Shown here: positions 20,282 through 29,900 of the stretch, in pieces
How the letters are laid out: every line of letters begins with the position of its first letter
How positions within the stretch are numbered: the first letter of the stretch is position 1
Virus record (IMG/VR): IMGVR_UViG_3300047551_001153
Span: 1-64,000 of that record
Direction: 5' to 3' (one strand)
Length of the DNA: 64,000 nt
From: a virus
Notes under the pieces: generated by a model
Told to the model about the DNA's origin: nothing
Seen by the model: only the letters and a program-made list of their open reading frames with translations
Databases searched by the model: none
Position numbers and translations under genes: made by a program

Positions 20282-21445
20282 TTATGCCTTTTCAGACAAC
20301 AAAGCCTCTGAAGCAAACTTGAGGTTTGCCTCAATCCTATCTTTCTGATCGGGTGGGAACTTATTGTCCTTGAGGAGTTGAATGGAAGCCATTCGGGATT
20401 CGTAGTAATGCTCTGTCCAGTAAGCCGAAATCGCAAATTCATCCAAAATAGCCCAATCGTAAATAGACTGTCCGACAAACAACGCACCTTCGGGGTATCT
20501 GATTTTTAGGGCTTGCTTGGCGAAGCGGTAAGCCTGATCCCAACGGCAGTAGTTTCGGCAGAGACGAGCCGCCGCCCAAAGGCTTTCGGCACGCCACGGG
20601 GCCACCTGATACGCTTGGAAGTACATACGGATGATCTCGTCAAACTCCTTCTTCAGGATTTCCATGATGCGACCCGCTTGGTAGTAGGAGTAGAACACTT
20701 CCTCGTTCCAACCGCCCAGTTCGGCTCGCTTGATATACGCATCAAGTGACTTCTCCCATTGCTGAGAATCACGATAGGACTGGGCGAGGTAGAAGTGATA
20801 ACGATTGAAGTCTTTCTCTTCGACCTTGCCAGAAGCAAGGGCGTTCTCAAAAGTCACGGCATCCTTGGCGTATTTGTCAGCCGACTTGGATCGGTTTCCG
20901 TCCTGAATAGGGGTATTGATGAACCCACGAGCGAAGTCACGAGTCTCGATGGGGTCGTGGCAGTCAACATATTCATGAAGAACACCACGATAGTAGAACT
21001 TCTTGTGGTTAGAGGTCAACTGAGGGCGGTGATACTTAGTCTGGCCGTATACCGCAAAAACATTGTAAAGGTCGGCGGTGAGACTTTCCTTGAACTTATC
21101 AGGATCAAATCCCGAATCATACACAAGAATTTCATCAGCATCAATCATCAGACTATAGTCATGTCCCGTCTTTTGGGCATAATTCAGAGCCTCAGAGCGA
21201 TTGGTTCCGAAGTCCGTCCAAGTGGACTGGTGAAGTTCTCCCTTGATGCCGTTACGGTCAAAGAAGTCCTTGATTTTTTGCTGAGTTCCGTCTGTCGAAC
21301 CCGTATCAACAATCACCCAATAATCAATAACTGGAAGAACGGATGAAAGACAACGCTCAATAACATGAGCCTCGTCCTTTACAATCATGCAGAGATTTAC
21401 CGTCTTTTTCTTTCCACTCACATTGATACTAAAATTATCATTCAT
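20282..21445 (-). CDS. Family 2 glycosyltransferase
   Basis: 387 aa from the ATG at 21445, chosen over the ATG at 21460 because only the inner one has a GGAG Shine-Dalgarno. The N-terminal GT-A domain shows NLCMIVKDEAHVIERCL (17-33), the nucleotide-binding DTGSTDGT (47-54) and the metal-binding DAD at 102-104 in MIDADEIL. The C-terminal ~200 residues contain helical repeats (YFYLAQSYRDSQQWEKSLDA, YSYYQAGRIMEIL) like TPR units, an architecture known in bacterial O-glycosylating GT2 proteins. It transfers a sugar from a nucleotide donor; the acceptor is unknown. It sits alone between two giant fibre genes, so virion adhesins or the host surface are candidate acceptors (inference). Confidence 0.92.
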   Translation of the reverse strand: MNDNFSINVSGKKKTVNLCMIVKDEAHVIERCLSSVLPVIDYWVIVDTGSTDGTQQKIKDFFDRNGIKGELHQSTWTDFGTNRSEALNYAQKTGHDYSLMIDADEILVYDSGFDPDKFKESLTADLYNVFAVYGQTKYHRPQLTSNHKKFYYRGVLHEYVDCHDPIETRDFARGFINTPIQDGNRSKSADKYAKDAVTFENALASGKVEEKDFNRYHFYLAQSYRDSQQWEKSLDAYIKRAELGGWNEEVFYSYYQAGRIMEILKKEFDEIIRMYFQAYQVAPWRAESLWAAARLCRNYCRWDQAYRFAKQALKIRYPEGALFVGQSIYDWAILDEFAISAYWTEHYYESRMASIQLLKDNKFPPDQKDRIEANLKFASEALLSEKA

Positions 21446-21521
21446 CGCAAATTTCTCCATTTTGTTGTGCGATTGTGCAGATGTATATAGGCGGGAAGAA
21501 TCAAATGACTTTCAATTATCT

Positions 21522-21887
21522 TCAGATTTTTGTAACCTCTGGATAAACCGTAATCATTCCCTGAACCACTCGATATACTTTTGTTGGTGGGATTCCATTT
21601 CCTGCACCATCTTTGGGGGTGATGTGCAATTCAACATCATAAAAATAGACTCCACCTTTCACTCCAGAAGATCCTGTAGCACTCAAAGAAACAAGAATCT
21701 CTCCTGTACTACCTGTAATTGTAGTATTGAAAGTAACTGCTGATGTAGAGGAATAATGCTTCCTCATCTGACAAAAAGCAGTCGCACCGCCTGTAATAGC
21801 AACGGCAAAACCATCGCTGTCTTTGCGAGTTGCAACGAAACTGAAGTCAGTTCCTTGGTCAAGATCGTAGTTGATGCTAATTGCCAT
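21522..21887 (-). CDS. Small virion-associated protein (baseplate/fibre adaptor-like)
   Basis: 121 aa. The pattern DQGTDFSFVATRKDSDG, AFCQMRKHYSSTSAVTFNT, then GGVYFYDVELHI and VVQGMITVYPEVT resembles small beta-sandwich proteins in aquatic phages and the N-terminal part of BppU-type baseplate proteins. Its role as an adaptor for the adjacent fibres is an inference from context. It follows the 1618-aa fibre by 15 nt and has AGAGGAA before the ATG. Confidence 0.8.
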   Translation of the reverse strand: MAISINYDLDQGTDFSFVATRKDSDGFAVAITGGATAFCQMRKHYSSTSAVTFNTTITGSTGEILVSLSATGSSGVKGGVYFYDVELHITPKDGAGNGIPPTKVYRVVQGMITVYPEVTKI

Positions 21888-21902
21888 TTTTCCTCTGATT
21901 AC

Positions 21903-24900
21903 TTAACTGATTCTGCTTATTGTTACAGAGCAACCATTACTCCTAAATCTTCTATTTCCAGTACCACCTGCAATACCCGCAGGAACGCCGTTGGATGCTT
22001 CCCCACGAAGTGCGTAAAGAGTAAATACAACAGGATATCCTTGCCCTTGTAGGGGATCGTTGGCAAGACGAGGAAGAACTTGAATTTCCGTCATATCAAC
22101 CGAACTTGATCCTGGCAAATATCCATAACCTGCACCGCCGAGGTTTTCGTTCATAAATCTCAACTTGAGTTCACCTTGTCCGCTCAAAAGCCCCCCTTCA
22201 GCCGCAACCCATTGTAAATGCTTAACAACACAACTTCTGGCCGAACCACCACCTTGTTGTGGGAAATATTGAACATGGCCCTCCATTTTAATATTATATG
22301 TCCCTGGATTAAGCGTTATTGTTTTTATAACATCAGCATCAGTTCCCGCATAGAACTGTGTAGTCATCTCTGCTGGGGGTGAACCAAACATATAAATATT
22401 ACTAATTCTCTGATCAACATAATCCTTGTTCGCCGCATCACATCCACTGGATGGTGCAGTCAGACCAGTGATTCTACCTCTGCATCCACCACGATTGTCA
22501 ACAAATTCCAAAGTTGGGGCGGGGGTGGCTCTTTCATTTGTGACTGTATATGAACCATTCACATAACCCGCTGTATATCCGCCCAGAATCGTAACTTTAT
22601 TCAAAACTGGATCAACCGCAAAGGACGCACTGCCGTGTGCAGATCGGTTGGAAGATCGACCGTAGGCATCTCCAAATACTGTAAAGTCTCCGTTTACAAA
22701 AATCTCATGAGCAGAATCATAAGAATTTATGGATCTCGGATCAGCATTTGCAAAGGCACTAAGAATTGTGCGAGTGGGTCTTCCCTGTCCAAGCAAATCT
22801 TGATTTGTACTGATGTTGAATCCTCTAACTCCATTAACAGCAGGAATTCTGCCTGTCGGGTATAGAGGCGGTTCTGGAAGGATTGAACCCGTAATAGCGA
22901 CACCAATATCAGTAATTGCACGACTTATGCTGACTCTACCGCTTGAGGAAACTTCAAAATCCTCTGAGTTGAACATCGCCACACCAGTGACGGAGTATCC
23001 AGCCAAAGGTATGATTAGTCTCTTCTTGGCAATTTCCTGATCAACATACCACTTGTTTGTGGCCTTGTCATCTCTATCTGGTGCGGTAAGACCCTCGATA
23101 ATACCGATTGGATCACCGCTTACAAAATCTCCCTGTCTTGGATTGCGATTCAACAAAGAAATGGTGGGAGGCTCAAGGAGATTTATAGCAGAAATATCTG
23201 TATTTGCGGTTCCTCCACCAATAACTCTGAATCGAGAAAGTAGAGTATCAAATGTAAATGTTCCTCTATTATGTGCAGGAAGGATTACATTTCCGTCTGA
23301 ACCCGTAAGGCCGTTTCCATAAATGCTCATGTCGCCACGGATGTGGACTTCCGTCTTTGCTCCAACTCCAGACGGTGTACTATCCGCAACAACGCTCAAT
23401 ATCGTCTTTTCAGTTGGTGCTATGACTCCCGTTGCGGCGATGACATTAAACTGACCTGTTGGTCGGTTTCTACTTGCAGAAAATTCACCCGCAGGTAAGG
23501 CGTTGTAAATAAACTTGGACGCTGTGTCTGTGTAGAATTTATTTGTAGCGTATGAGTCTTGACCATCTTTAGGAGCGGTTAGACCAATTATTTGACCGAT
23601 TGGGAATGTATCTACATTCGGGGCTTGAATATTGGTAAATTTGAGTTTTGGAGGCTGAAGATTATTGACTGTAGAGCCGTGAATCGAAACTTGAGATATC
23701 TTTGAATCAAGTTTGAATGCGACACCCGCATAGCCTCCACCCGTAAGGTTGTTTAGTGTAATTCCATCACTAAACACACTCAAATCACCATACATGAAAT
23801 TCTGCAAGACGCTATTAGATTCACTACCAATCAGACCTATATCCCAACGGCTGATAAACATTCCAGTAAATCCACCAGGTCTTCTCATTTGTGGATATGA
23901 GGATGGGATGTCGTGATAGACTCCCCAATCTCCATAGAATCCCGCCGAATATGGACTTACTTTGAAGTTTCCTTGGAGGGGATGGTAGCGATCATCATGA
24001 TTATGACCCGAAAGAATAAGAGCGGATAAACCACGCTTCGCACGGATAATCCAGTTAATCGTGGCATATGGTTGCATTACATCGAATGCTCTTCTGTTTA
24101 CACCACTGGCGAGTTGCGGTCCTAAATCGGTGTAGCGAACGGTTGACAGATTACTGGTTTCGCTGTTAGTAGCATTTCCGATTCCAACTATAGCACCAGA
24201 TCCGACAGAAACACCAGATGCTGTTCTGATTTCGTGTGAGTGGGCTGGGAGTTGATCAGCCGAAATGAACTTCAATCCTGCACCGCCGATGTCTCCCAAA
24301 GAAACATCCACACCAGCAAAAGACGCACCAGAATCCTTGGTTGAACCAATCAGGGTTCTGCTACGGAAATCTGGGAGGAAGAATATCGGATTACCCGTCT
24401 GACCCTGACCGGGAATGCGACCACGAAGTCTCAGAGTTCTTCCTGCGAGGGTTTGTGCGACATTGGAAACTACGATGCTGAATGAATTGACTGTTATGCG
24501 ACCGTAGTTCACTCCTGCACCAACAGAGGCTACGATGGTGTTGGCATTGTAATAAATTCCGTTGACATTTACTTCAACCTGCAAGCAATCACCGACCTGA
24601 ATATCATACGAATCGGTATTCGTAAGAACGATAGTCACGGGTCCAGTGGTGTAATCATTCGGAATTCGACCTTCAAGGTAGTAATTCTGACCAATGATCG
24701 CATACAACTCCGCCCATTCAGCCTTCAACAGTCTTGTACCGTCACACAACTTCCAACCATACGGTATGTCCGATATAGCACCAGAATATGGCATAACCAT
24801 ACCGATTGGTATGACACCTGCCGAATCAACTATATCTGTCTCTTCACCAGAAACGATACCGAGGTAGTTTGCAACATATCCCGTATATGCGCTGAGAGCC

Positions 24901-26759
24901 AAAAGCATCGGCTTTCTAATTTGGCCAAGCGTGATTGGAAGAGGACCATCTGGATCTTTGATTAGAGACCCGTAATCATTTGAACTAAGATAATACACAT
25001 TTCCCGTGACAAGAGGGAACACATCCCAAATGTTAGATGAGGAATTTCCCGTAAGGCTGATGAATCCCTTGGTCACAACACATACTTCATTACCTGTTAC
25101 AGAACTAACAATACCAAGTGCTTCGGCTCTTTCGAATGTGTCCGCTCTTGCGAATGTAAGACTTCCATTGTCTGGATTCACTCGGACAACATCTCCGATG
25201 ACAAGACCGCTTGATGCCTGCGTAAAGCATTTCGTGATCGCTTCTGTTCCTTCGGGGAGCCAATCCCGTGCGATCTTTCCATTGCTCATTGAAATCGGAA
25301 TGGAGAATGGTGTGGCCCATGTTGTTCCATGTGCGCCGTCCAAGAAATCGCTATTGAATCCCTGTGCAAAAGTTGTGGTTGTGTTTGTGCCCTGTCCTGT
25401 CACAAATGCAGAACCAAATGTCTGACCAGACGCACCAGAAGCAATTTTGAAAAGAACCGATTCACTATCCGTAGTGCTTTTCTTGAAAATAAAGTTCAAA
25501 GGTTGGTGAGTAGCACCAGTTATTCCTCTATTATCGTGCTGAATTGCCCAATAACCATGGTGGCCATATTGTTGTTGACCAGTTGATCCACCGATTATGA
25601 TTTTCGGCTTTCCATCATCGAATCCCATGAACTGGAATGTGTTATTGACAGACGAGTCGCTATAACCATACGAGCGGAATTTCGATGCAATTATTGAATT
25701 GCTACTTCCAGATACACCCAAATTGGATGTGGAAATGAAAGAGTTGTAAATGTCTTGATTGGGTCCCTCTTTGTAAACCCAAACTAACTCTTTGTCTCCA
25801 GACGCACCCTTAATCCTAATACCAGAAAAGTCTAAAAGATCATCGGTAAGGAACGCTGTCGTTGTAGTTGGGCCAGATACAACAGTAAAGTCCCACCTAC
25901 TACCCGGCCCATAAGGTCCAGTTACGCTCAGTTTTCCATCGGGTCTAATATCACCGACTCCGCCCTTCGTAAACTTGTGAAGTCGTATTTCGGTTTGATC
26001 ACCCGCAAAAGTAATCCCTTGAATTCTTGCGATTGATGAAGGAGTTGCAGTTCCACCCGATGTAGTATCATAATAGTAAAGAGTAAGACCGACTGCTGGA
26101 AAACCTAAATTATTTGGGGCAGTAATTCCAGTACAACCCACAGCAACGGTTTGTACATACGCCAACTCAATCAGAGAGTCCTCGACCGCCACCTCTCCTG
26201 AAGCAAGATTAGTTGCGTTTTCAACCGTCAAAGCACCGTTGATATACACATTACCATTAAACTCAAACCCATCTGGAAGGTAAACCTTCGGCGGAAGCAT
26301 TTGCTGTGCTTGTATTTTCTTCGGAGTTCCGCCGCCAACACCGAGAGTTCCATCGCTTACATCACTTACAATAAACCAGTCATTGAGTGCTGGGAAAGAT
26401 GAAGTTGGTCTTGTTCCAATAGCATCATCGTATCCGCTTCCTGCTTCCCAACCACTCAACCCCGTAACATCCAACATAATCGAGTTCAAATAATAGTTTG
26501 GTGTTGAGACACTTCCAAGTCCGATGCCTGGGCCAACCTGAGCCTTTATCGTAAGCAATCCACTATAGTTTCCATTCTGACAGGTGGACACACCAGTCAG
26601 ACCACTATTAGTAAGTCCGACTTGGACATCGTAAATGTTGACCTTATTCAGGCTTGTAATGACTTCATTCGTTCTATCGTACCAAGTGTGAAAGGTATCG
26701 GAAAGAGCGAGAGGATTGATATTGATGAGGTCGCAGTTACCTGTGCAGGAACAAGACAT
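21903..26759 (-). CDS. Giant tail fibre/adhesin with tail-collar domain
   Basis: 1618 aa. The Cys-containing N-terminus (MSCSCTGNC) leads to a beta-rich module at about 210-290 (GFPAVGLTLYYYDTTSGG, then TGPYGPGSRWDFTVV) shared with the 1283-aa protein at 48917. A tail-collar domain spans about 645-900: IPIGMVMPYSG, WKLCDGTRL, FFLPDFRSRTLIGS, LPAHSHE and YATINWIIRAKRG, followed by SGHNHDDRYH. The C-terminal half has three copies of a GLTAP...ATNKxYVD fibre motif (near TAPKDGQDSYATNK, TAPDRDDKATNK and TAPSSGCDAANK). It is probably a trimeric distal fibre attached to the baseplate. A CTAAATA motif lies 63 nt upstream in the preceding gene. Confidence 0.9.
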   Translation of the reverse strand: MSCSCTGNCDLININPLALSDTFHTWYDRTNEVITSLNKVNIYDVQVGLTNSGLTGVSTCQNGNYSGLLTIKAQVGPGIGLGSVSTPNYYLNSIMLDVTGLSGWEAGSGYDDAIGTRPTSSFPALNDWFIVSDVSDGTLGVGGGTPKKIQAQQMLPPKVYLPDGFEFNGNVYINGALTVENATNLASGEVAVEDSLIELAYVQTVAVGCTGITAPNNLGFPAVGLTLYYYDTTSGGTATPSSIARIQGITFAGDQTEIRLHKFTKGGVGDIRPDGKLSVTGPYGPGSRWDFTVVSGPTTTTAFLTDDLLDFSGIRIKGASGDKELVWVYKEGPNQDIYNSFISTSNLGVSGSSNSIIASKFRSYGYSDSSVNNTFQFMGFDDGKPKIIIGGSTGQQQYGHHGYWAIQHDNRGITGATHQPLNFIFKKSTTDSESVLFKIASGASGQTFGSAFVTGQGTNTTTTFAQGFNSDFLDGAHGTTWATPFSIPISMSNGKIARDWLPEGTEAITKCFTQASSGLVIGDVVRVNPDNGSLTFARADTFERAEALGIVSSVTGNEVCVVTKGFISLTGNSSSNIWDVFPLVTGNVYYLSSNDYGSLIKDPDGPLPITLGQIRKPMLLALSAYTGYVANYLGIVSGEETDIVDSAGVIPIGMVMPYSGAISDIPYGWKLCDGTRLLKAEWAELYAIIGQNYYLEGRIPNDYTTGPVTIVLTNTDSYDIQVGDCLQVEVNVNGIYYNANTIVASVGAGVNYGRITVNSFSIVVSNVAQTLAGRTLRLRGRIPGQGQTGNPIFFLPDFRSRTLIGSTKDSGASFAGVDVSLGDIGGAGLKFISADQLPAHSHEIRTASGVSVGSGAIVGIGNATNSETSNLSTVRYTDLGPQLASGVNRRAFDVMQPYATINWIIRAKRGLSALILSGHNHDDRYHPLQGNFKVSPYSAGFYGDWGVYHDIPSSYPQMRRPGGFTGMFISRWDIGLIGSESNSVLQNFMYGDLSVFSDGITLNNLTGGGYAGVAFKLDSKISQVSIHGSTVNNLQPPKLKFTNIQAPNVDTFPIGQIIGLTAPKDGQDSYATNKFYTDTASKFIYNALPAGEFSASRNRPTGQFNVIAATGVIAPTEKTILSVVADSTPSGVGAKTEVHIRGDMSIYGNGLTGSDGNVILPAHNRGTFTFDTLLSRFRVIGGGTANTDISAINLLEPPTISLLNRNPRQGDFVSGDPIGIIEGLTAPDRDDKATNKWYVDQEIAKKRLIIPLAGYSVTGVAMFNSEDFEVSSSGRVSISRAITDIGVAITGSILPEPPLYPTGRIPAVNGVRGFNISTNQDLLGQGRPTRTILSAFANADPRSINSYDSAHEIFVNGDFTVFGDAYGRSSNRSAHGSASFAVDPVLNKVTILGGYTAGYVNGSYTVTNERATPAPTLEFVDNRGGCRGRITGLTAPSSGCDAANKDYVDQRISNIYMFGSPPAEMTTQFYAGTDADVIKTITLNPGTYNIKMEGHVQYFPQQGGGSARSCVVKHLQWVAAEGGLLSGQGELKLRFMNENLGGAGYGYLPGSSSVDMTEIQVLPRLANDPLQGQGYPVVFTLYALRGEASNGVPAGIAGGTGNRRFRSNGCSVTISRIS

Positions 26760-26762
26760 GGA

Positions 26763-26966
26763 TTACTTCTTCCTTATTTCTTCTATTAGTAAACGGAGTT
26801 CGGCCAGTTCATTTTCGAGTTTATTTAGTCGTTCTCTATCCGATTCAATCTTTTTTCGCCTGTTTTCATATATGCGTATCGCATCTCTATCAACTGATAA
26901 AATCGCCCCAGTTGACTTATCACGAACGAGTCCAGAGTTGTTTTTTACTGGTATCTTTTCACTCAT
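26763..26966 (-). CDS. Small coiled-coil protein
   Basis: 67 aa: a short N-terminal segment NNSGLVRDKSTGAILSVDRD followed by a charged coiled coil (ESDRERLNKLENELAELRLL, heptad pattern, residues ~38-66). Similar short proteins with an 'LVRD..TGAI' start are found beside baseplate genes in cyanophages as far as I recall. Its ATG overlaps the stop of the DUF4815 gene as ATGA, so it is co-translated with it. Its function is unknown; an assembly chaperone or trimerisation adaptor is possible. Confidence 0.85.
   Translation of the reverse strand: MSEKIPVKNNSGLVRDKSTGAILSVDRDAIRIYENRRKKIESDRERLNKLENELAELRLLIEEIRKK
26822..26828 (-). promoter_or_regulatory. Possible late promoter (CTAAATA) for the 1618-aa fibre
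   Basis: Minus-strand CTAAATAAAC lies inside the 67-aa gene, 63 nt before the fibre start. It is less certain because it is within coding sequence. Confidence 0.45.
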
Positions 26967-29900
26967 ACGGCGATAATCCTAAGGTTCTTGATTTTCGGAA
27001 TGCTTCTTGGGTCTTTCCCTGTTGTCGTAGCATTTGATGAGTACATTACAATCTTTATCGAGAAGGCACGGAACTTCGAAAGGGATTGCTTTGAGAATGT
27101 TATTTCACGGAAGGTGTCTGGATTTGAAGAATATCCTATTGATGCGGCTGTGGTTGGGGACAATTGTTGATAACTGATATTTGTGAAATCAGACTCACCG
27201 ATGGGCATGGGTCTGACAAACACCTGTATTGTGGAATCGGGAGGATTGCTGAGTGCCATCTGGACATAGATGTCTGTGGCTTCAAAACCCTCTTCCAAGA
27301 TAACCTGCTTGGTGATATAACGAGCCGCACTTCTATTGTCAGCGGTCGCCCCAAGATTTGTCGGATTCAACTCATAGTTAAGATTCAAATCAGTATTATT
27401 GTTTATGTTATTTTTTACGATCAGGAAGTGTGAACTTTCAGAATCCACAACGGGTGACACATAAGCATTACCGTAAAGTTTCATCTTCAGATTTGTAAAG
27501 TTGGTCGATGCGGTTTTCTCTCGTGAGGCGGCGGCGATTGCGGGTCTATCGAAGTTCTTATTCGCCTGAACAAGGGTAGCCGATGTATTCAACAAGCCAT
27601 CTTCCTCAAAGATTATATTCGTGGAGGAGGGCAGAATATGATTGACATTGATTCTACCCACATCGAAGAAGGTGCTTCCCGCATAAGATCCTGCGTCATT
27701 TCGATATGTACACTCTCCGCTTTGTGGTGAGAATATGCAAACTCCGAGAGAGAATCTCAGGGATTCGTTGTCGTTCTTCTTAAGCGAACCAGTATTTTGA
27801 GGAGTAAACAAACTTCTGATTCCGGGTTGCTTTGTGGCTTTTCTGTCCGCAACGCCAGTTGTCAGGTTTATAATATTACTACCCACAACCGCCTTGTAAA
27901 CGGTAAACTCAGAACTATTCGTAACCAAACAGATTGCGTATTCGTTTCCGGGCAACAGATAGATTGGACTACTAAAGGTGAATGTCGTTTCGGTAGATCC
28001 GTCCGAACTTGTAGTAATATTGTCCGAATAGAGCGTCTTTTCACCGAATGGAATTATCTTCGATGGGTGTGGATATCCAGAAACGGTGGGTCTGATTTGA
28101 GCAGTTATTGGTATATTATTATCCGTACTCTTCGTTGCAAACGCAATACCCACATTCTTAATGAAAACTCCGTTTGGATACTTTACGGGATCAACAAAGA
28201 ATGTCTGACTCATCGGCTCGGTAAATCCGAAGAAGTCGGTCGATAAAAGTTCCGAAAGATTCGATTGAATCTTGTTGGACTTCACGGATCTTCTTCTCGT
28301 ATGGGTCGGTCTCGTTGAGAGGATTCCGTCCTCGTTGAGGGTGTCAACTGCTCCAATAGAATTATAAGTAGCGTCAGCCGCCATTGTGGACTGAGATACG
28401 GTATTCGTACTGCTGTCCGTGATTCTGAAATTTCTTCTTCCTGTGAGGAAGTTATTCACTGTATCGCCAGTAGCACCACGATATTGAACCGTGCAATACC
28501 CCTTAGAATCTGTCTTCTGTGAAGATCCCGTGCAATACGCTGTAATATCAATATTGTCAAGGAACACATAGAAAGTAGTGTTTGGCTTGAGTCCCGATGC
28601 CTCAAGCGTTACATTTTGCTTACGGGCATAAGGAATAATATCCTTCTTGATTGTTTTGGTGACAGATTTTCTCTTGATTCCCTCGGGAACACCTGACTTG
28701 TAGGTATTTCCGAGGCTTACTCCTTTATTCTTCGCAACAACGGAGTTCTGAACTGGGAGATTTGGCTTAGTGGTAGTTTCACTTGGAATGTCTCTACCAT
28801 ACCAATTTGACTCCCAGTCATTCCATTGAGAACCGAAACCTCCTCCAGAGAAACCCAGACCCTGACCAGAAGCCCATGCGTTATTTTCACCATCCACATT
28901 GACACGAACAACTGGATTCAGTGCATTACTGAACCAATAATCACCCGATGGTGTAAGTTTCAAGTTTCCAAGATAGTTGACAATAGATGAAGAGTTTACA
29001 AATTCAGTATCCGTGGCAAGAACTTGATTGATTTCTGAGCGCAATGTATATGGAAGAGTTATGATTCCGTCTTCGGAAACCGTAAGCGTGTTTGTTCTTG
29101 ATCCATATGGACCAGTAAATCCAAATACTCTATGCTCAAATGGCGGACGAAGTTCATTCTTTTCAAAGTCTATCGAGGCGGCATACATTAGATTGGTGAC
29201 ATCACCAATGTTGTGTCCTTTGAATTGATCAACCAAAATACCCTTTTTGGGCATTTCGATGCCATCGGAGTCAACAATAGAAAGTGTCTTTGCTTCTTGT
29301 TCAAGCAATGAAAGCGTAGTGTAATATTCAACTGCCTCGATACGCTTTTCCAACTCACCGATGTCACGCATCGTGTATCTACGATTGTCCACATATCTCA
29401 AAGATGTATCGTCTTTATCGTATGTGTATGGATTTAATGTAATATTATAAAGTGTCATCGCATTGGGATCGTCAGGGGGAGTTATTGCATCAAGGCTCGG
29501 AACTCCCTGTATGACCGAGAATGTTCTATCTCTCTTCAATACGATTTTATCTGTTCGTGGTAAATAATGAGTGTAAGAAAACTCATTATCGTTTGCTACG
29601 GTATTTGTCGGTATCCAAGGAACGCCTGTTGTTCCTGTGCTTCCGCTCGGGCCTCTATCGGGTCTGAAATCAATCACATCCGCCAAGTTATAAGTTTTTC
29701 CTGTAGTTCTGCTTGTGTAGTCTGGTATATCTGAGTAATTTACTCCAGAATATGAATCCACTGTAAATGGGCCGACTCCTGAGTGATTAAATCGCTTAAT
29801 AGTGGCCCAGTAAGGTCCCGTCACCGCAGTAATTCCTGCGTTCAAGACCATTCTCGACCAATCATAAATGTTGTCTCTTTGACCGCTGTCGAATGTAAAA

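Noticed and set aside
22391-22398. Plus-strand TATAAATA
   Set aside because: Perfect motif but within the minus-strand 1618-aa fibre gene, with no plus-strand gene downstream.
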